Shown here: positions 24,434 through 32,382 of the stretch, one piece after another
Position numbering within the stretch: the stretch's first letter is position 1
Layout of the letters: every line of letters begins with the position of its first letter
Assembly (NCBI GenBank): GCA_902788275.1
Contig: CADAJV010000008.1
Span: forward strand, 1-44,897
Direction of reading: 5' to 3'
From: an uncultured Bacteroidales bacterium
GTDB taxonomy: Bacteria > Bacteroidota > Bacteroidia > Bacteroidales > Bacteroidaceae
Length of the DNA: 44,897 bases
Position numbers and translations under genes: made by a program
The notes under the pieces: model-generated
Databases searched by the model: none
The model's input: the letters and a program-made list of their open reading frames with translations, nothing else
What the model was told of the DNA's origin: nothing

Positions 24434-25147
24434 TCAGTGCACAATGTCTATCTGGCTGAAGGTCATGCTTAAGGCATCGAGGGTGAGTAGCCGGTCGGTG
24501 AGGAGCTGACCTATGCCGGTAATGTGTTTGATGGCCTCGGCAGCTTGGATGGTGCCTATGATGCCGGCAGCTGCGCCAAGCACTCCGGCGCGTGAGCAGG
24601 TGAGTATCTCGTCGGCTGCGGGTTGTGGGCCAAAGATGTCGCGCAGTGTGGCGTGGCCGGGCAGATAGGTGAAGGTATAGCCCTCATAGCGCAGCAGTGC
24701 GCCGTGACTGAAGGGTTTAGCGGCCTCTACGCAGGTGTCGTTGATAAGGTATTTGGCCTCAATGCTGTCGGTGGCGTCAATAATAAAATCGTAGTCGGCA
24801 ATGACTTGCGGCGCATTGCCGGCCTCAAGGAAACGGTTGATGCCAACTATGTTGACATCGGGATTGAGACTGTGCAGTTTCTCCGTGGCGGAGAGGGTTT
24901 TGGGTTTGTCGAGGTCGGGAGTGAAATGGAGTATCTGGCGCTGCAAGTTGCTGAGGCTGACCTTGTCGCCGTCCATCAAGGCGATGGTGCCCACGCCTGC
25001 GGCAGCCAGATAGAGTGCTGCAGGCGAACCAAGGCCGCCCACGCCGATGATGAGGACGCGGGCGGCCTGGAGCTTGCGCTGCCCTTCGGGTCCGAAATGA
25101 GGCAGCTTCATGTGGCGACTATAGCGCAGTGCCTGTTCGCCGGTCAT
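24434..25147 (-). CDS. ThiF/MoeB/HesA-family adenylyltransferase (E1-like)
   Basis: 237 aa. N-terminal RYSRHMKLPHFG, the ATP-binding GVGGLGSPAALYLAAAGVG (about 36-54), LSNLQRQILH with its arginine, and IDATDS are all typical. GVLGAAAGIIGTIQAAEAIK follows the cysteine in LTCSRAG. The paired CxxC zinc ligands of full MoeB are not visible, as in several ThiF-like members. It would adenylate the C-terminus of a ThiS/MoaD-like sulfur carrier, but no such carrier or thi/moa gene is nearby. It starts 15 bases after the small lipoprotein gene. Confidence 0.88.
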   Translation of the reverse strand: MTGEQALRYSRHMKLPHFGPEGQRKLQAARVLIIGVGGLGSPAALYLAAAGVGTIALMDGDKVSLSNLQRQILHFTPDLDKPKTLSATEKLHSLNPDVNIVGINRFLEAGNAPQVIADYDFIIDATDSIEAKYLINDTCVEAAKPFSHGALLRYEGYTFTYLPGHATLRDIFGPQPAADEILTCSRAGVLGAAAGIIGTIQAAEAIKHITGIGQLLTDRLLTLDALSMTFSQIDIVH

Positions 25148-25162
25148 GATTCAAGGGGTTTC

Positions 25163-25540
25163 TTAGTGACCGAGAACAGCCTTGCGGTGCTCCTGATACT
25201 TAGCGTAAGCCTCCTTGGTGGCATCGTCCATCTGGTCCTCCATGCCGTAGAGGGCATTGTCCAGCTGGTTCATCTGCTTGAAGAGCTCGGTGTCGCCGCC
25301 GAAGAGGCCGTCAGTAACGAGGCCGCTTGCTTTCTCCTTGAGCTCCTCAGCGGGGAAGGTCTGCTCGAAATAGGTCAGGATGCCGTCGGCCTGCTTTACT
25401 ACCTCGGGATAGTCCTCGGAGGTGAGGCTGAAGATTTTGTCGGTGAGCTCGCTAACCTTGGATGAGTCGTAAGGCTTGCTGCCGCAAGACATAATCAGGG
25501 CTGCAACGGCAGCCATTGCAAAAAACTTAATGCTTTTCAT
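25163..25540 (-). CDS. Small lipoprotein of unknown function
   Basis: 125 aa. The signal sequence ends in LIMSC, a lipobox with cysteine at 19. The mature part is short, acidic and predicted helical (VSELTDKIFSLTSEDYPEVV...). It lies between the GH2 gene (36 bases) and the ThiF-like gene (15 bases), same strand. No family recognised. Confidence 0.75.
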   Translation of the reverse strand: MKSIKFFAMAAVAALIMSCGSKPYDSSKVSELTDKIFSLTSEDYPEVVKQADGILTYFEQTFPAEELKEKASGLVTDGLFGGDTELFKQMNQLDNALYGMEDQMDDATKEAYAKYQEHRKAVLGH

Positions 25541-25576
25541 TGTTGTGAAAATATTTAGGATTGTTAAACAAAAGGA

Positions 25577-27412
25577 TTATTTCTTTTTCTCGTTTTTCTC
25601 GTATTGCTTCAGCAGCTGTTTATACCACTCGGGTTCTTTGCCGAAGATGCTGCGTAGCTTGGCGGTATCAAACTTAAGTTGGCGGTCATAGGTGTAAATG
25701 CCGTTTTGCTCCTGCTCTATATCGGTGAGCTGGGTGTAGGTGTAGCCGTTGATATAGTCGAAGGTGAGCACAGTGTCAACGGTGCTCTCCAGCCGGGTGT
25801 AGAGGGCCTCAAGGTCTTTGGGGCCTTCGCCATAGCCCCAGGTGTTCTCGGCATATTTCTCGATTACCCAACCAATTCCGCCGATTTCATCGAGGAAATA
25901 GGGCTGCCCTTTGTACTTGGCTTCCTTCTGCTGATTGAGGGTGGGCACTGTGCCGTCGCCCTTGAGGGTGAGCTGTTTTTTGAGCTCGGCAGCGTTGCCC
26001 TCATAGTTGTGGTAAGACCAGATGTCGGTCTTGGCCTGATGATAGCCGCCGCTCACATCGTGGACGGGGCGGTAGTCTATGCGGTGGGTGAGGTCATAGA
26101 CGTCGCCCAGCAGACGGTCGTGGTTGACACCGTCGCTGCTGCGTCCCCATGTCTCGTTGAAGGGGGTCCAGGTGATGATGCTGGGGTGGTTGCGGTCGCG
26201 CTCAACCACCTCCTGCCACTCGGTCAGGAAATTGCGGGCGGCAGCTACGCCGTTGATGTCCATTCCCCATGAGGCAGCCTCGCCCCAGGTGAGGTATCCC
26301 AGCTTGTCGGCCCAGTAGTGGAAGCGCTCCTCAAACACCTTCTGGTGGAGTCGGGCTGAGTTGAAGCCCACGGCCATGGAGCGCTCGATGTCAGCCTTGA
26401 GGTCAGCGTCGGTGGGAGCGGTCCAGATGCCCTTGGGATAGAAGCCTTGGTCGAGCACCATGCGGAGATAGAGGGGCTTATTGTTGAGGAAATAGCGGTT
26501 ACCTTCAATGTGAATCTTGCGCATGCCGGCATAGCTCTGCACGCGGTCGATGACCTGGCCCTGCTTGTTGAGCACCTCATATTCCAAGTCATAGAGGAAG
26601 GGACTTTCAGGCGACCAGGTCTTGACATTCTTGACAGGCAGAACGATAATCATGGGGTTGGTGGCTTTCTGTGTGGTGGTGCAGACAGCCTTGCCGTTGT
26701 CAAGGAGCTTGACCCTCAGCTGCAGGCCGTCCTGCAGGGCATAGAAGGCGGGCTCAAGGATGAAGCGGCTGTTGTCGAGGTCGGGCTTGACATATACACC
26801 TTTGAGGGCCTGCGGTGCTACGGCCTCCATCCATACAGTCTGCCAGATGCCGGTAACGCGGGTGTAGTAGCACCCGGAGGAGTAGAAGGCGTGGCTCTGC
26901 TTGCCACCCGTCTGGGTGCCTGAGCGCACGTCGTCTTTCACCCACAGGATGAGGTTGGCCTCTTGTCCGGGGGTGACATAGTCGGTTATGTCAATCTCAA
27001 AGGACGAACTGCCGCCCCAGTGGCGTCCGGCCACAGCACCGTTGACATAGAGGGTGGCGTAGTAATCGACGGCCCCGAAGTGGATGAGAATCTTCTTGCC
27101 CTCCCAGTTGGCGGGGATGCTGACCTTGCGCTGATACCAGATGGCAGGGATAAAATCCTTGTAGCCAACGCCGGAGAGTTCGCTCTCGGGGCAGTAGGGC
27201 ACGGTGATTTTGTTGGGAAATCCCTCGCTCTTGTCAAACTTGCGGCCTACGCCGGTGTTGCTGAGGTCAAACTCGTAGGTCCAGGTGCCGTTGAGGTTTA
27301 TCCAGTCGGCGCGCTCAAACTGCGGGCGCGGGTATTCGGGACGCGGAATATCGGTCTGTGCCATGCCGGTGAGGCAGAGGGCAACGGCAAGAAGGGTGCT
27401 AAGTATTTTCAT
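25577..27412 (-). CDS. Secreted glycoside hydrolase family 2 enzyme
   Basis: 611 aa with a signal peptide (MKILSTLLAVALCLTGMAQ). The GH2 layout is clear: a sugar-binding jelly-roll domain (about 30-200, with IPANWEGKKILIHFGAVDY), an Ig-like domain (about 205-300) and a TIM barrel. The acid/base glutamate is in WTPFNETWG (about 420) and the nucleophile in YFLDEIGG (about 507). Members act as beta-galactosidase, beta-glucuronidase or beta-mannosidase; this shorter form lacks the extra C-terminal domains of LacZ, so substrate is open. No SusC/SusD pair is adjacent. Confidence 0.93.
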   Translation of the reverse strand: MKILSTLLAVALCLTGMAQTDIPRPEYPRPQFERADWINLNGTWTYEFDLSNTGVGRKFDKSEGFPNKITVPYCPESELSGVGYKDFIPAIWYQRKVSIPANWEGKKILIHFGAVDYYATLYVNGAVAGRHWGGSSSFEIDITDYVTPGQEANLILWVKDDVRSGTQTGGKQSHAFYSSGCYYTRVTGIWQTVWMEAVAPQALKGVYVKPDLDNSRFILEPAFYALQDGLQLRVKLLDNGKAVCTTTQKATNPMIIVLPVKNVKTWSPESPFLYDLEYEVLNKQGQVIDRVQSYAGMRKIHIEGNRYFLNNKPLYLRMVLDQGFYPKGIWTAPTDADLKADIERSMAVGFNSARLHQKVFEERFHYWADKLGYLTWGEAASWGMDINGVAAARNFLTEWQEVVERDRNHPSIITWTPFNETWGRSSDGVNHDRLLGDVYDLTHRIDYRPVHDVSGGYHQAKTDIWSYHNYEGNAAELKKQLTLKGDGTVPTLNQQKEAKYKGQPYFLDEIGGIGWVIEKYAENTWGYGEGPKDLEALYTRLESTVDTVLTFDYINGYTYTQLTDIEQEQNGIYTYDRQLKFDTAKLRSIFGKEPEWYKQLLKQYEKNEKKK

Positions 27413-27466
27413 GTCTAAACCTTTTTATATTATTAACAGGGAGTTAACGGGTAATCAACAGAATAA

Positions 27467-27483
27467 CATTAAAAGTTTTAATG
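27467..27483. repeat. Perfect 17-base palindrome
   Basis: CATTAAAA-G-TTTTAATG lies between the small His-rich lipoprotein stop and the GH2 start. It could be a weak terminator or an operator. Confidence 0.4.
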
Positions 27484-27491
27484 CCCGGCAT

Positions 27492-27680
27492 TTATCTGCG
27501 CGGTGCGCGGTGGTGGCGCGGTGGTGCGGGAGCACGGTGGCGCGGTGATCTCTCGTAGTGGTGGTGGGTAACCACATATCCGCGAGGCGGAGCGTAATAG
27601 TAGTCATCGTAGGGCCATAGACAGCTGCCCATCAGCATTGACGCAATGGCAACCAATGCAATAATCGCGAGATTTCTCAT
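27492..27680 (-). CDS. Small His/Arg/Pro-rich lipoprotein
   Basis: 62 aa. Signal sequence MRNLAIIALVAIASMLMGSC gives a lipobox with cysteine at 20. The tail is PYDDYYYAPPRGY followed by a stretch rich in His, Arg and Pro. It begins 18 bases after the PurF-like gene stop, so it is likely co-transcribed. Function unknown; the basic tail could bind metal or polyanions. Confidence 0.65.
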   Translation of the reverse strand: MRNLAIIALVAIASMLMGSCLWPYDDYYYAPPRGYVVTHHHYERSPRHRAPAPPRHHRAPRR

Positions 27681-27698
27681 GGCGGTATAGGTAAGTAG

Positions 27699-29132
27699 TT
27701 ATTCGTTAGTCTCCTCCAGGGTGAAGGCCGACGAGCCGTCGAAGCAGTGGGTGCAAATATGGCACTTGGGCAGGCCGATAGCCTTGACAAGGTCCTCCAG
27801 CTTGGTAAATTTGAGGCTGCTGAGGTTTAGCCGGCGGGCAATCTCGCTGACCATGCGCTTATATTCGGGTGAGTCGGTCTCGGTGTATTTCTGCAGGGTC
27901 TCCTCGGAGGGGTTGGGGCCCTCAAATTCCTCGATGATGCGGCGGGTGATGAGCTCGCGGTCGCTCTTGGAGGAGGTGAAGTTGATAAATCGGCAGCCAT
28001 AGACCAGCGGCGGGCAGGCAATGCGCATGTGTACCTCCTTGGCTCCGTCGTCGAAGAGAATCTTGGTGTTGTCTCTCAGCTGGGTGCCGCGCACTATGGA
28101 GTCGTCGCAGCAGAGCAGGCGCTTGCCCTTGAGGAGGTCTTTGTTGGCAATAAGTTTCATCTTGGCCACCAGGTTGCGCATTTCCTGATTGGCGGGCATG
28201 AAGGAGCGCGGCCAGGTGGGGGTGTATTTGGCGATGCAGCGCAGGTAGGGAACCTTGGCACCGACGGCATAGCCCGTGGCCATGCCCACGCCTGAGTCGG
28301 GGATGCCGCAGGCGCAGTCCACCTCGGTGTCATCGGCCTCGCCCATGGCCTTGCCGCACTCAAAGCGCACCTGCTCAACATTCTTGCCCTCGTAGCAGGA
28401 GGTGGGAAATCCGTAATATACCCACATGAAGGCGCAGATCTGCATCTTCTTGTTAGGCTTGCGCAGCTGCTCCATGCCGTTGGCTCTGATCTTGATAATC
28501 TCGCCCGGGCCGACAAAATGCTCCACGCTGTAGTCAAGGTTGGGAAAGGCGGTGCTCTCTGTGCTGACGGCCATGGCGCCGTCCTTGCGGCCCACCACGA
28601 TGGGCGTGCGGCCCCACGCGTCGCGTGCGGCTATCACGCCGTCCTCGGTCAGGAGCAGCATGGAGCAGGAGCCCTTTACCTTATTATATACATTCTCGAT
28701 GCCCTCTACGAAGGTGCGGCCCTTGACAATGAGCAGCGAGATGAGCTCGGTGGGATTGATGCGTCCGGAGGTAAACTCGCTGAGGTGCTCGCCCTCGCTG
28801 ATAAGTTCCTGAGCCAGCTCTTCAAGGTTGTTGATCCTGGCCACGGTGACCAGGGCAAAGCGGCCCAGGTGGCTGTTGGTGAGCATGGGCTGGGCATCAG
28901 TGTCACTGATTACGCCAATGCCGGCGTTCCCGTCAAACTTGTCAAGCTCGTCCTCAAAGCGCGGACGGAAGTAGGAATTCTCCAGATTGTGTATCTCACG
29001 TTCAAAATGGCCCGACCCGTTGATGGTGGCAATGCCGCCGCGGCGGGTGCCAAGGTGAAACTGATAGTCCGTGCCGTAGAATACGTCGGTAATGCACTTC
29101 TGCTTGCTTACCACTCCAAAGAAACCGCCCAC
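27699..29132 (-). CDS. PurF-like amidophosphoribosyltransferase paralogue
   Basis: 477 aa from GTG at 29132. This start gives MGGFFGVVSK, the N-terminus I recall for this Bacteroidetes PurF-like group. Upstream in-frame ATGs (29234, 29219) lie before the -7 box and would add an unlikely hydrophobic leader. The class II glutaminase fold is evident (HLGTRRGGIA, GRFALVTVARI), but the catalytic cysteine expected at position 1-2 is absent. The PRTase domain keeps the PRPP loop LLCCDDSIVRGTQ. The C-terminus has a C-x2-C-x2-C (CHICTHC) like the Fe-S ligands of PurF. It may use ammonia, or may have a different role from true PurF. Confidence 0.8.
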   Translation of the reverse strand: MGGFFGVVSKQKCITDVFYGTDYQFHLGTRRGGIATINGSGHFEREIHNLENSYFRPRFEDELDKFDGNAGIGVISDTDAQPMLTNSHLGRFALVTVARINNLEELAQELISEGEHLSEFTSGRINPTELISLLIVKGRTFVEGIENVYNKVKGSCSMLLLTEDGVIAARDAWGRTPIVVGRKDGAMAVSTESTAFPNLDYSVEHFVGPGEIIKIRANGMEQLRKPNKKMQICAFMWVYYGFPTSCYEGKNVEQVRFECGKAMGEADDTEVDCACGIPDSGVGMATGYAVGAKVPYLRCIAKYTPTWPRSFMPANQEMRNLVAKMKLIANKDLLKGKRLLCCDDSIVRGTQLRDNTKILFDDGAKEVHMRIACPPLVYGCRFINFTSSKSDRELITRRIIEEFEGPNPSEETLQKYTETDSPEYKRMVSEIARRLNLSSLKFTKLEDLVKAIGLPKCHICTHCFDGSSAFTLEETNE

Positions 29133-29183
29133 TGTAGTCTGTTTTAATGTTGTTAATAAGAAAAGGATGACAAAAACGAGTTG

Positions 29184-29191
29184 CAAATTTA
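29184..29191 (-). promoter_or_regulatory. -7 box of the PurF-like gene
   Basis: Minus strand TAAATTTG, perfect TAnnTTTG, 51 bases upstream of the GTG start. Its position rules out the longer reading that starts at 29234 or 29219. Confidence 0.65.
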
Positions 29192-29234
29192 ATAATAAAA
29201 AGCGAAAAACATGGCTCATTTTCCAAATAATCAC

Positions 29235-29242
29235 TAATTTTG
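29235..29242 (+). promoter_or_regulatory. -7 box upstream of tRNA-Arg
   Basis: TAATTTTG on the plus strand, about 138 bases before the tRNA. It is divergent from the PurF-like promoter, and there is no coding sequence between it and the tRNA. Confidence 0.5.
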
Positions 29243-29379
29243 CACTTCGGAAAGCCGCAAAAGCGAAGCCTTCGCGAAGATTTCGTCGGTGGTTGCGCCG
29301 TCTTGAAAGAGGCTGGGCCTCTTTAGGCGCGGGCTGACATTAAGAAATCTGAGAGCCTTGGCGGCATGGGCTTCCTGCT

Positions 29380-29454
29380 GTCCCTGTAGTTCAATGGATA
29401 GAACAGCAGTTTCCTAAACTGCTGATTTGGGTTCGATTCCCAGCGGGGATACCA
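29380..29454 (+). tRNA. tRNA-Arg (anticodon CCT)
   Basis: Full cloverleaf. Acceptor GTCCCTG pairs with CGGGGAT (two G.T pairs), D-arm GTTC/GAAC, anticodon arm GCAGT/ACTGC with loop TTCCTAA (anticodon CCT, reads AGG), T-arm with loop TTCGATT, then A and encoded CCA. Its 3' end is the attachment site of the element that follows. Confidence 0.95.
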
Positions 29455-29455
29455 C
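29437..29455 (+). other. attL: 3' end of tRNA-Arg
   Basis: TTCCCAGCGGGGATACCAC, identical to 34104-34122. It covers the T-loop to CCA part of the tRNA gene. Confidence 0.9.
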
Positions 29456-29600
29456 ACAGAGGAAAGAAAGGGAAGAAAAAACAACTAAAACACTGAAAAA
29501 CAGGCCTATTTCAAAATGGGCTTGTTTCTCTTTTTGTCCTATTTTGTCCCTTTTTGTGATATTGTTTATACTTTTTTTATACTTTTCAAAAAGAAAGTAT

Positions 29601-29608
29601 TATCTTTG
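29601..29608 (+). promoter_or_regulatory. -7 box of the integrase gene
   Basis: TATCTTTG (perfect TAnnTTTG), 24 bases before the ATG at 29633. It excludes the longer reading from 29516. Confidence 0.65.
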
Positions 29609-29632
29609 CACAAACTTTTAAAATACAGAGAG

Positions 29633-30874
29633 ATGGCACAGAAAAATAACAGGCCTAAAATTGCCGCTGATGGCACATATTTAGTAGAAAATAGTTTAGT
29701 GAATAATGGCCGAGGCCAAAATCCAAAATTATATGCAAGGATATTGCCGAATGGAATGAGCAGCCTTTATTTGCGCTTTTATCTTGGTTATCAAAGAATT
29801 AGCGGCAAGACAACATACAAAAAAGAATTGCTCAGCGGTCTTTTTATAACTACCACACCCAGGACACCAATAGAGAGGCAAAATAATGAGGAAATTTTAA
29901 GAACTGCGGAGAAAATAAGGCAAAAAAGGGCGAATGAATTGATAGAAGATAAAGATGGCTATGAGGTACAAAAAAAAGGACAAAACAGCTTTCTTGATTA
30001 TTTTGAGGCATATATTTCTAAATACACCAAAAAGGACATAAGGCTATTGAAAGGAAGTTGTAGGCATTTCAAAGAGTTTTTGAGAGATACACCGGAATAT
30101 AACATGATAGCAGATAATCTCAGTTTTAGGCAGCTTAGCAAGGATATGGTAGAAGATTTTGCAGACTATCTCAATAACAAAGGCCGAGGGGAGGGGCCGC
30201 ATGCTTACTTTGCGAGATTTAAGAAAGTAGTAAAGGAGGCAGTAGAGCATGGGTATATAAGAAAAAATCCATGTAGCGGAGTTGTTTTGCGGGTAGATGA
30301 CAGCACCCTAAAAAAAGACATTCTTTCTGTTGAGGAAATACATGCTCTTATAAGCACAACATACAGGACACAGAACAAAGAAGTAAGGCGCGCTTTCCTT
30401 TTTAGCTTAAACTGCGGCTTGCGCTTTTGTGATGTAAGAGAACTGACATTTGCAAACATAGATTATTCCAACAAAATGCTCAGATATGACCAACAAAAGA
30501 CAAAGGGGCATTCAGAGAGTAGCGGTGTTATAATAAGCCTTGATGATACCCTTTTAGAATTGTTAGGGCGGCCAGCCGAGGGACAAACAAGGCAAAGTAA
30601 GGTTTTTGATTTGCCGAGCGCAAATGCTTGCAATAAGGCTTTGAGTAATTGGGCGGCAAAGGCGGGCATAGAAAAACATATAACTTGGCACTGCGCAAGA
30701 CATTCATGCGCGGTAAACTTGCTTGATAGGGGCGCAAGCACTACCACAGTCCAGAGCCTCTTGGGACATTCTAGCCTTTCTATGACAGAAAGGTATTTGA
30801 GGGCAATAGACAAGCGCAAGGCAGAGGCAATAAGTGGCCTTTCTGCGGCAATTTTTAAACAAGGAAACAAATAA
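29633..30874 (+). CDS. Tyrosine site-specific integrase
   Basis: 413 aa from ATG 29633. The N-terminal arm-binding region (about 1-110) is followed by a SAM-like core-binding domain (about 115-220) and the catalytic domain. The catalytic arginine is in NCGLRFCDVRELTF (about 261), the H-x-x-R box in ITWHCARHSCAVNLLD (about 348-363), then LLGHSSLSMTERYLRA with the histidine and the nucleophilic tyrosine (about 387). This is the Bacteroidetes phage/CTn-type integrase. It lies directly next to attL and would integrate the circle at tRNA-Arg. Confidence 0.96.
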   Translation: MAQKNNRPKIAADGTYLVENSLVNNGRGQNPKLYARILPNGMSSLYLRFYLGYQRISGKTTYKKELLSGLFITTTPRTPIERQNNEEILRTAEKIRQKRANELIEDKDGYEVQKKGQNSFLDYFEAYISKYTKKDIRLLKGSCRHFKEFLRDTPEYNMIADNLSFRQLSKDMVEDFADYLNNKGRGEGPHAYFARFKKVVKEAVEHGYIRKNPCSGVVLRVDDSTLKKDILSVEEIHALISTTYRTQNKEVRRAFLFSLNCGLRFCDVRELTFANIDYSNKMLRYDQQKTKGHSESSGVIISLDDTLLELLGRPAEGQTRQSKVFDLPSANACNKALSNWAAKAGIEKHITWHCARHSCAVNLLDRGASTTTVQSLLGHSSLSMTERYLRAIDKRKAEAISGLSAAIFKQGNK

Positions 30875-30886
30875 AAGCAAAGAACA

Positions 30887-31057
30887 ATGGATATACACAT
30901 AGAAATAACAGGCAACAATAATTCTGTTTATATTGTTGATAGCGGCAAAACTAACAGCAACAAAGATATAATGGAGGCCTTGTTTTCTTATATCGACAAG
31001 CAAACAAAGATACAAGGCCATTTTATAGATTTTATTGAGAAGATGCTGCAAGAATAA
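30887..31057 (+). CDS. 56-aa hypothetical protein
   Basis: ATG 30887 to TAA 31057, starting MDIHIEITGNNNSVYIVDSG and ending with the helical FIDFIEKMLQE. It starts 12 bases after the integrase stop and ends 22 bases before the next start, filling the gap as a compact operon gene. A short beta-hairpin plus helix is plausible. No family recognised; an excisionase or regulator role would be a guess. Confidence 0.6.
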   Translation: MDIHIEITGNNNSVYIVDSGKTNSNKDIMEALFSYIDKQTKIQGHFIDFIEKMLQE

Positions 31058-31079
31058 ACACACAAACTCAAATGATAAC

Positions 31080-31931
31080 ATGGAAGACAATTTAATGACC
31101 GACAGGCAGCTTGTTTTAGATTTTGTAGGTAAATTGCAATACTACCTTGATGAGAGAAAGGCCGAGGGATACCCCCCCCGCCTTGACTATGCAGCAGAGT
31201 TTACACCCGCTTTTGTAAACAGCCTAAAAACAGCGGTTGCAAATATACAAAAGTATGTTGAGGCCGAGAATGACTATGGCTTTGCGATTGAGATTTGCCA
31301 ACATGCAAACATCTTGGTACTTTTAGAGGCCAGGGGCTGTTATGTTGGCTACCATGATACACAATTTTTGGCAGAGGGGATAAAAGAGGTTATAAACATC
31401 ATTTGCCATATTGAGAAAATAATATGTGGGGCTGTTTTGGGTAGTATGATACAGGCCGATTTTTGGCACATTTATGGCAAGGAAATTGTAAGGGGCAAAA
31501 ACACCCCAAATTTGGAGGAAAAAAGGCCGATACCTACAAACATACTGCAAAGCAAATTAAGCGCGGCAGAGGGAAAATATGCAAGCAGCAGAGAGCCTCA
31601 GCGGGCAAAAAAGGGTAGGCCAAAGGGGAAAAAACTTGCTTTTGCGGATAAAATCATTTGCGAGGATAAAGATGGGCTATTGAATAAGTTACATGAAGTA
31701 TGTGATGCGCAAGAATTTGGCACAGCATTTAAGACAATTGCTGTTTATATTGGGGTGGCAGAAAGATATAAACTGATAGATGGAGTAAAAAAGCGAGATG
31801 TAGAGAAAGAGTTTGGGGTAAGTGGAGGCAGCCAATATTATCGATACATAAAGAAAAACACATCAGAAGTTAAAGTTTATTTCAGAAAAAAAGCTGAAAA
31901 AGACTTGAAACCCTTTGCAGATGGGCAATAG
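31080..31931 (+). CDS. Hypothetical protein with AT-hook-like segment
   Basis: 283 aa from ATG 31080 (MEDNLMTDRQLVLDFVGKLQ). An in-frame upstream reading from 31035 would overlap the 56-aa gene. The N-terminal half is helical (ANIQKYVEAENDYGFAIEIC...). A basic AKKGRPKGKKL stretch near residue 180 looks like an AT-hook. The C-terminal part (VAERYKLIDGVKKRDVEKEFGVSGGSQYYRYI) resembles a winged or helix-turn-helix fold. DNA binding is inferred; no family recognised. It is last of the integrase-led unit and is followed by a strong terminator. Confidence 0.8.
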   Translation: MEDNLMTDRQLVLDFVGKLQYYLDERKAEGYPPRLDYAAEFTPAFVNSLKTAVANIQKYVEAENDYGFAIEICQHANILVLLEARGCYVGYHDTQFLAEGIKEVINIICHIEKIICGAVLGSMIQADFWHIYGKEIVRGKNTPNLEEKRPIPTNILQSKLSAAEGKYASSREPQRAKKGRPKGKKLAFADKIICEDKDGLLNKLHEVCDAQEFGTAFKTIAVYIGVAERYKLIDGVKKRDVEKEFGVSGGSQYYRYIKKNTSEVKVYFRKKAEKDLKPFADGQ

Positions 31932-31969
31932 CCGAGCAAAAATTTAGGTGTAAAAAAAATGACCATTTT

Positions 31970-32000
31970 AATGACCAAATTTTTTTGGTCATTTTTTTTT
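31970..32000 (+). terminator. Intrinsic terminator ending the integrase unit
   Basis: AATGACCAAA (31970-31979) pairs perfectly with TTTGGTCATT (31984-31993) around TTTT, followed by a T-run. Confidence 0.88.
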
Positions 32001-32014
32001 GTTTTCCTTGATAG

Positions 32015-32022
32015 TACTTTTG
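32015..32022 (+). promoter_or_regulatory. -7 box of the HTH-rep unit
   Basis: TACTTTTG (TAnnTTTG) directly after the terminator. The start codon of the HTH gene is 120 bases further on, so the transcript has a long leader. Confidence 0.6.
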
Positions 32023-32028
32023 CGGCAG

Positions 32029-32142
32029 ATTTCTTGATTTGAGGGAAGTGGCTACCCTTGGAGAGAGAAACAGGCGAAGCCCACACCTAGCCAATGGAGG
32101 GCGGCCAGAAATAGTTGTATAATCTCCTAAAAACAAACAAAA
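32029..32142 (+). ncRNA. Possible structured leader RNA before the HTH gene
   Basis: The leader contains TGGCTA (32049-32054) complementary to TAGCCA (32088-32093), with a small GGC-GAA-GCC hairpin inside. A competing pairing joins CCCTTGG (32055-32061) with CCA and AGGG around 32091-32102. Non-coding and more GC-rich than the genes around it. No known RNA family recognised; the structure is unverified. Confidence 0.35.
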
Positions 32143-32382
32143 ATGGAGAACAAAAGTTTTATGACCTCAGCCGAGGCCGCAAGTTATTTAAGTATGGGAC
32201 TTTCAACCTTGCATAAAAAGACCATGCGCAAGGAAATCCCTTGTTACAAGCCAACAGGCAAAAATCTATACTTCAAAGCAGAAGAACTTGATGCATGGAT
32301 AGCCCGGGGCAGAGTTAAGACAGATGCAGAGATTGAGAGAGAGGCGCAAGCCTATTGCATGCAGAAAGGAGGCCGCAAATGA
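32143..32382 (+). CDS. Excisionase-like helix-turn-helix protein
   Basis: 79 aa. MTSAEAASYLSMGLSTLHKK followed by IPCYKPTGKNLYFKAEELDAWI is the MerR-like HTH_17 pattern with the basic recognition helix and the wing. Such proteins in Bacteroidetes elements act as excisionase or as a regulator. Its TGA overlaps the next ATG (ATGA), so the two are translationally coupled. Confidence 0.88.
   Translation: MENKSFMTSAEAASYLSMGLSTLHKKTMRKEIPCYKPTGKNLYFKAEELDAWIARGRVKTDAEIEREAQAYCMQKGGRK

Noticed and set aside
24251-24472. 73-aa frame in the metK-thiF gap
   Set aside because: It consists of repeat-derived sequence from the palindromic element and runs into the antisense of the ThiF-like gene.
29133-29234. 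Longer PurF-like reading with a hydrophobic leader
   Set aside because: The -7 box at 29184 lies inside this stretch, and the family start MGGFFG fits the GTG at 29132.
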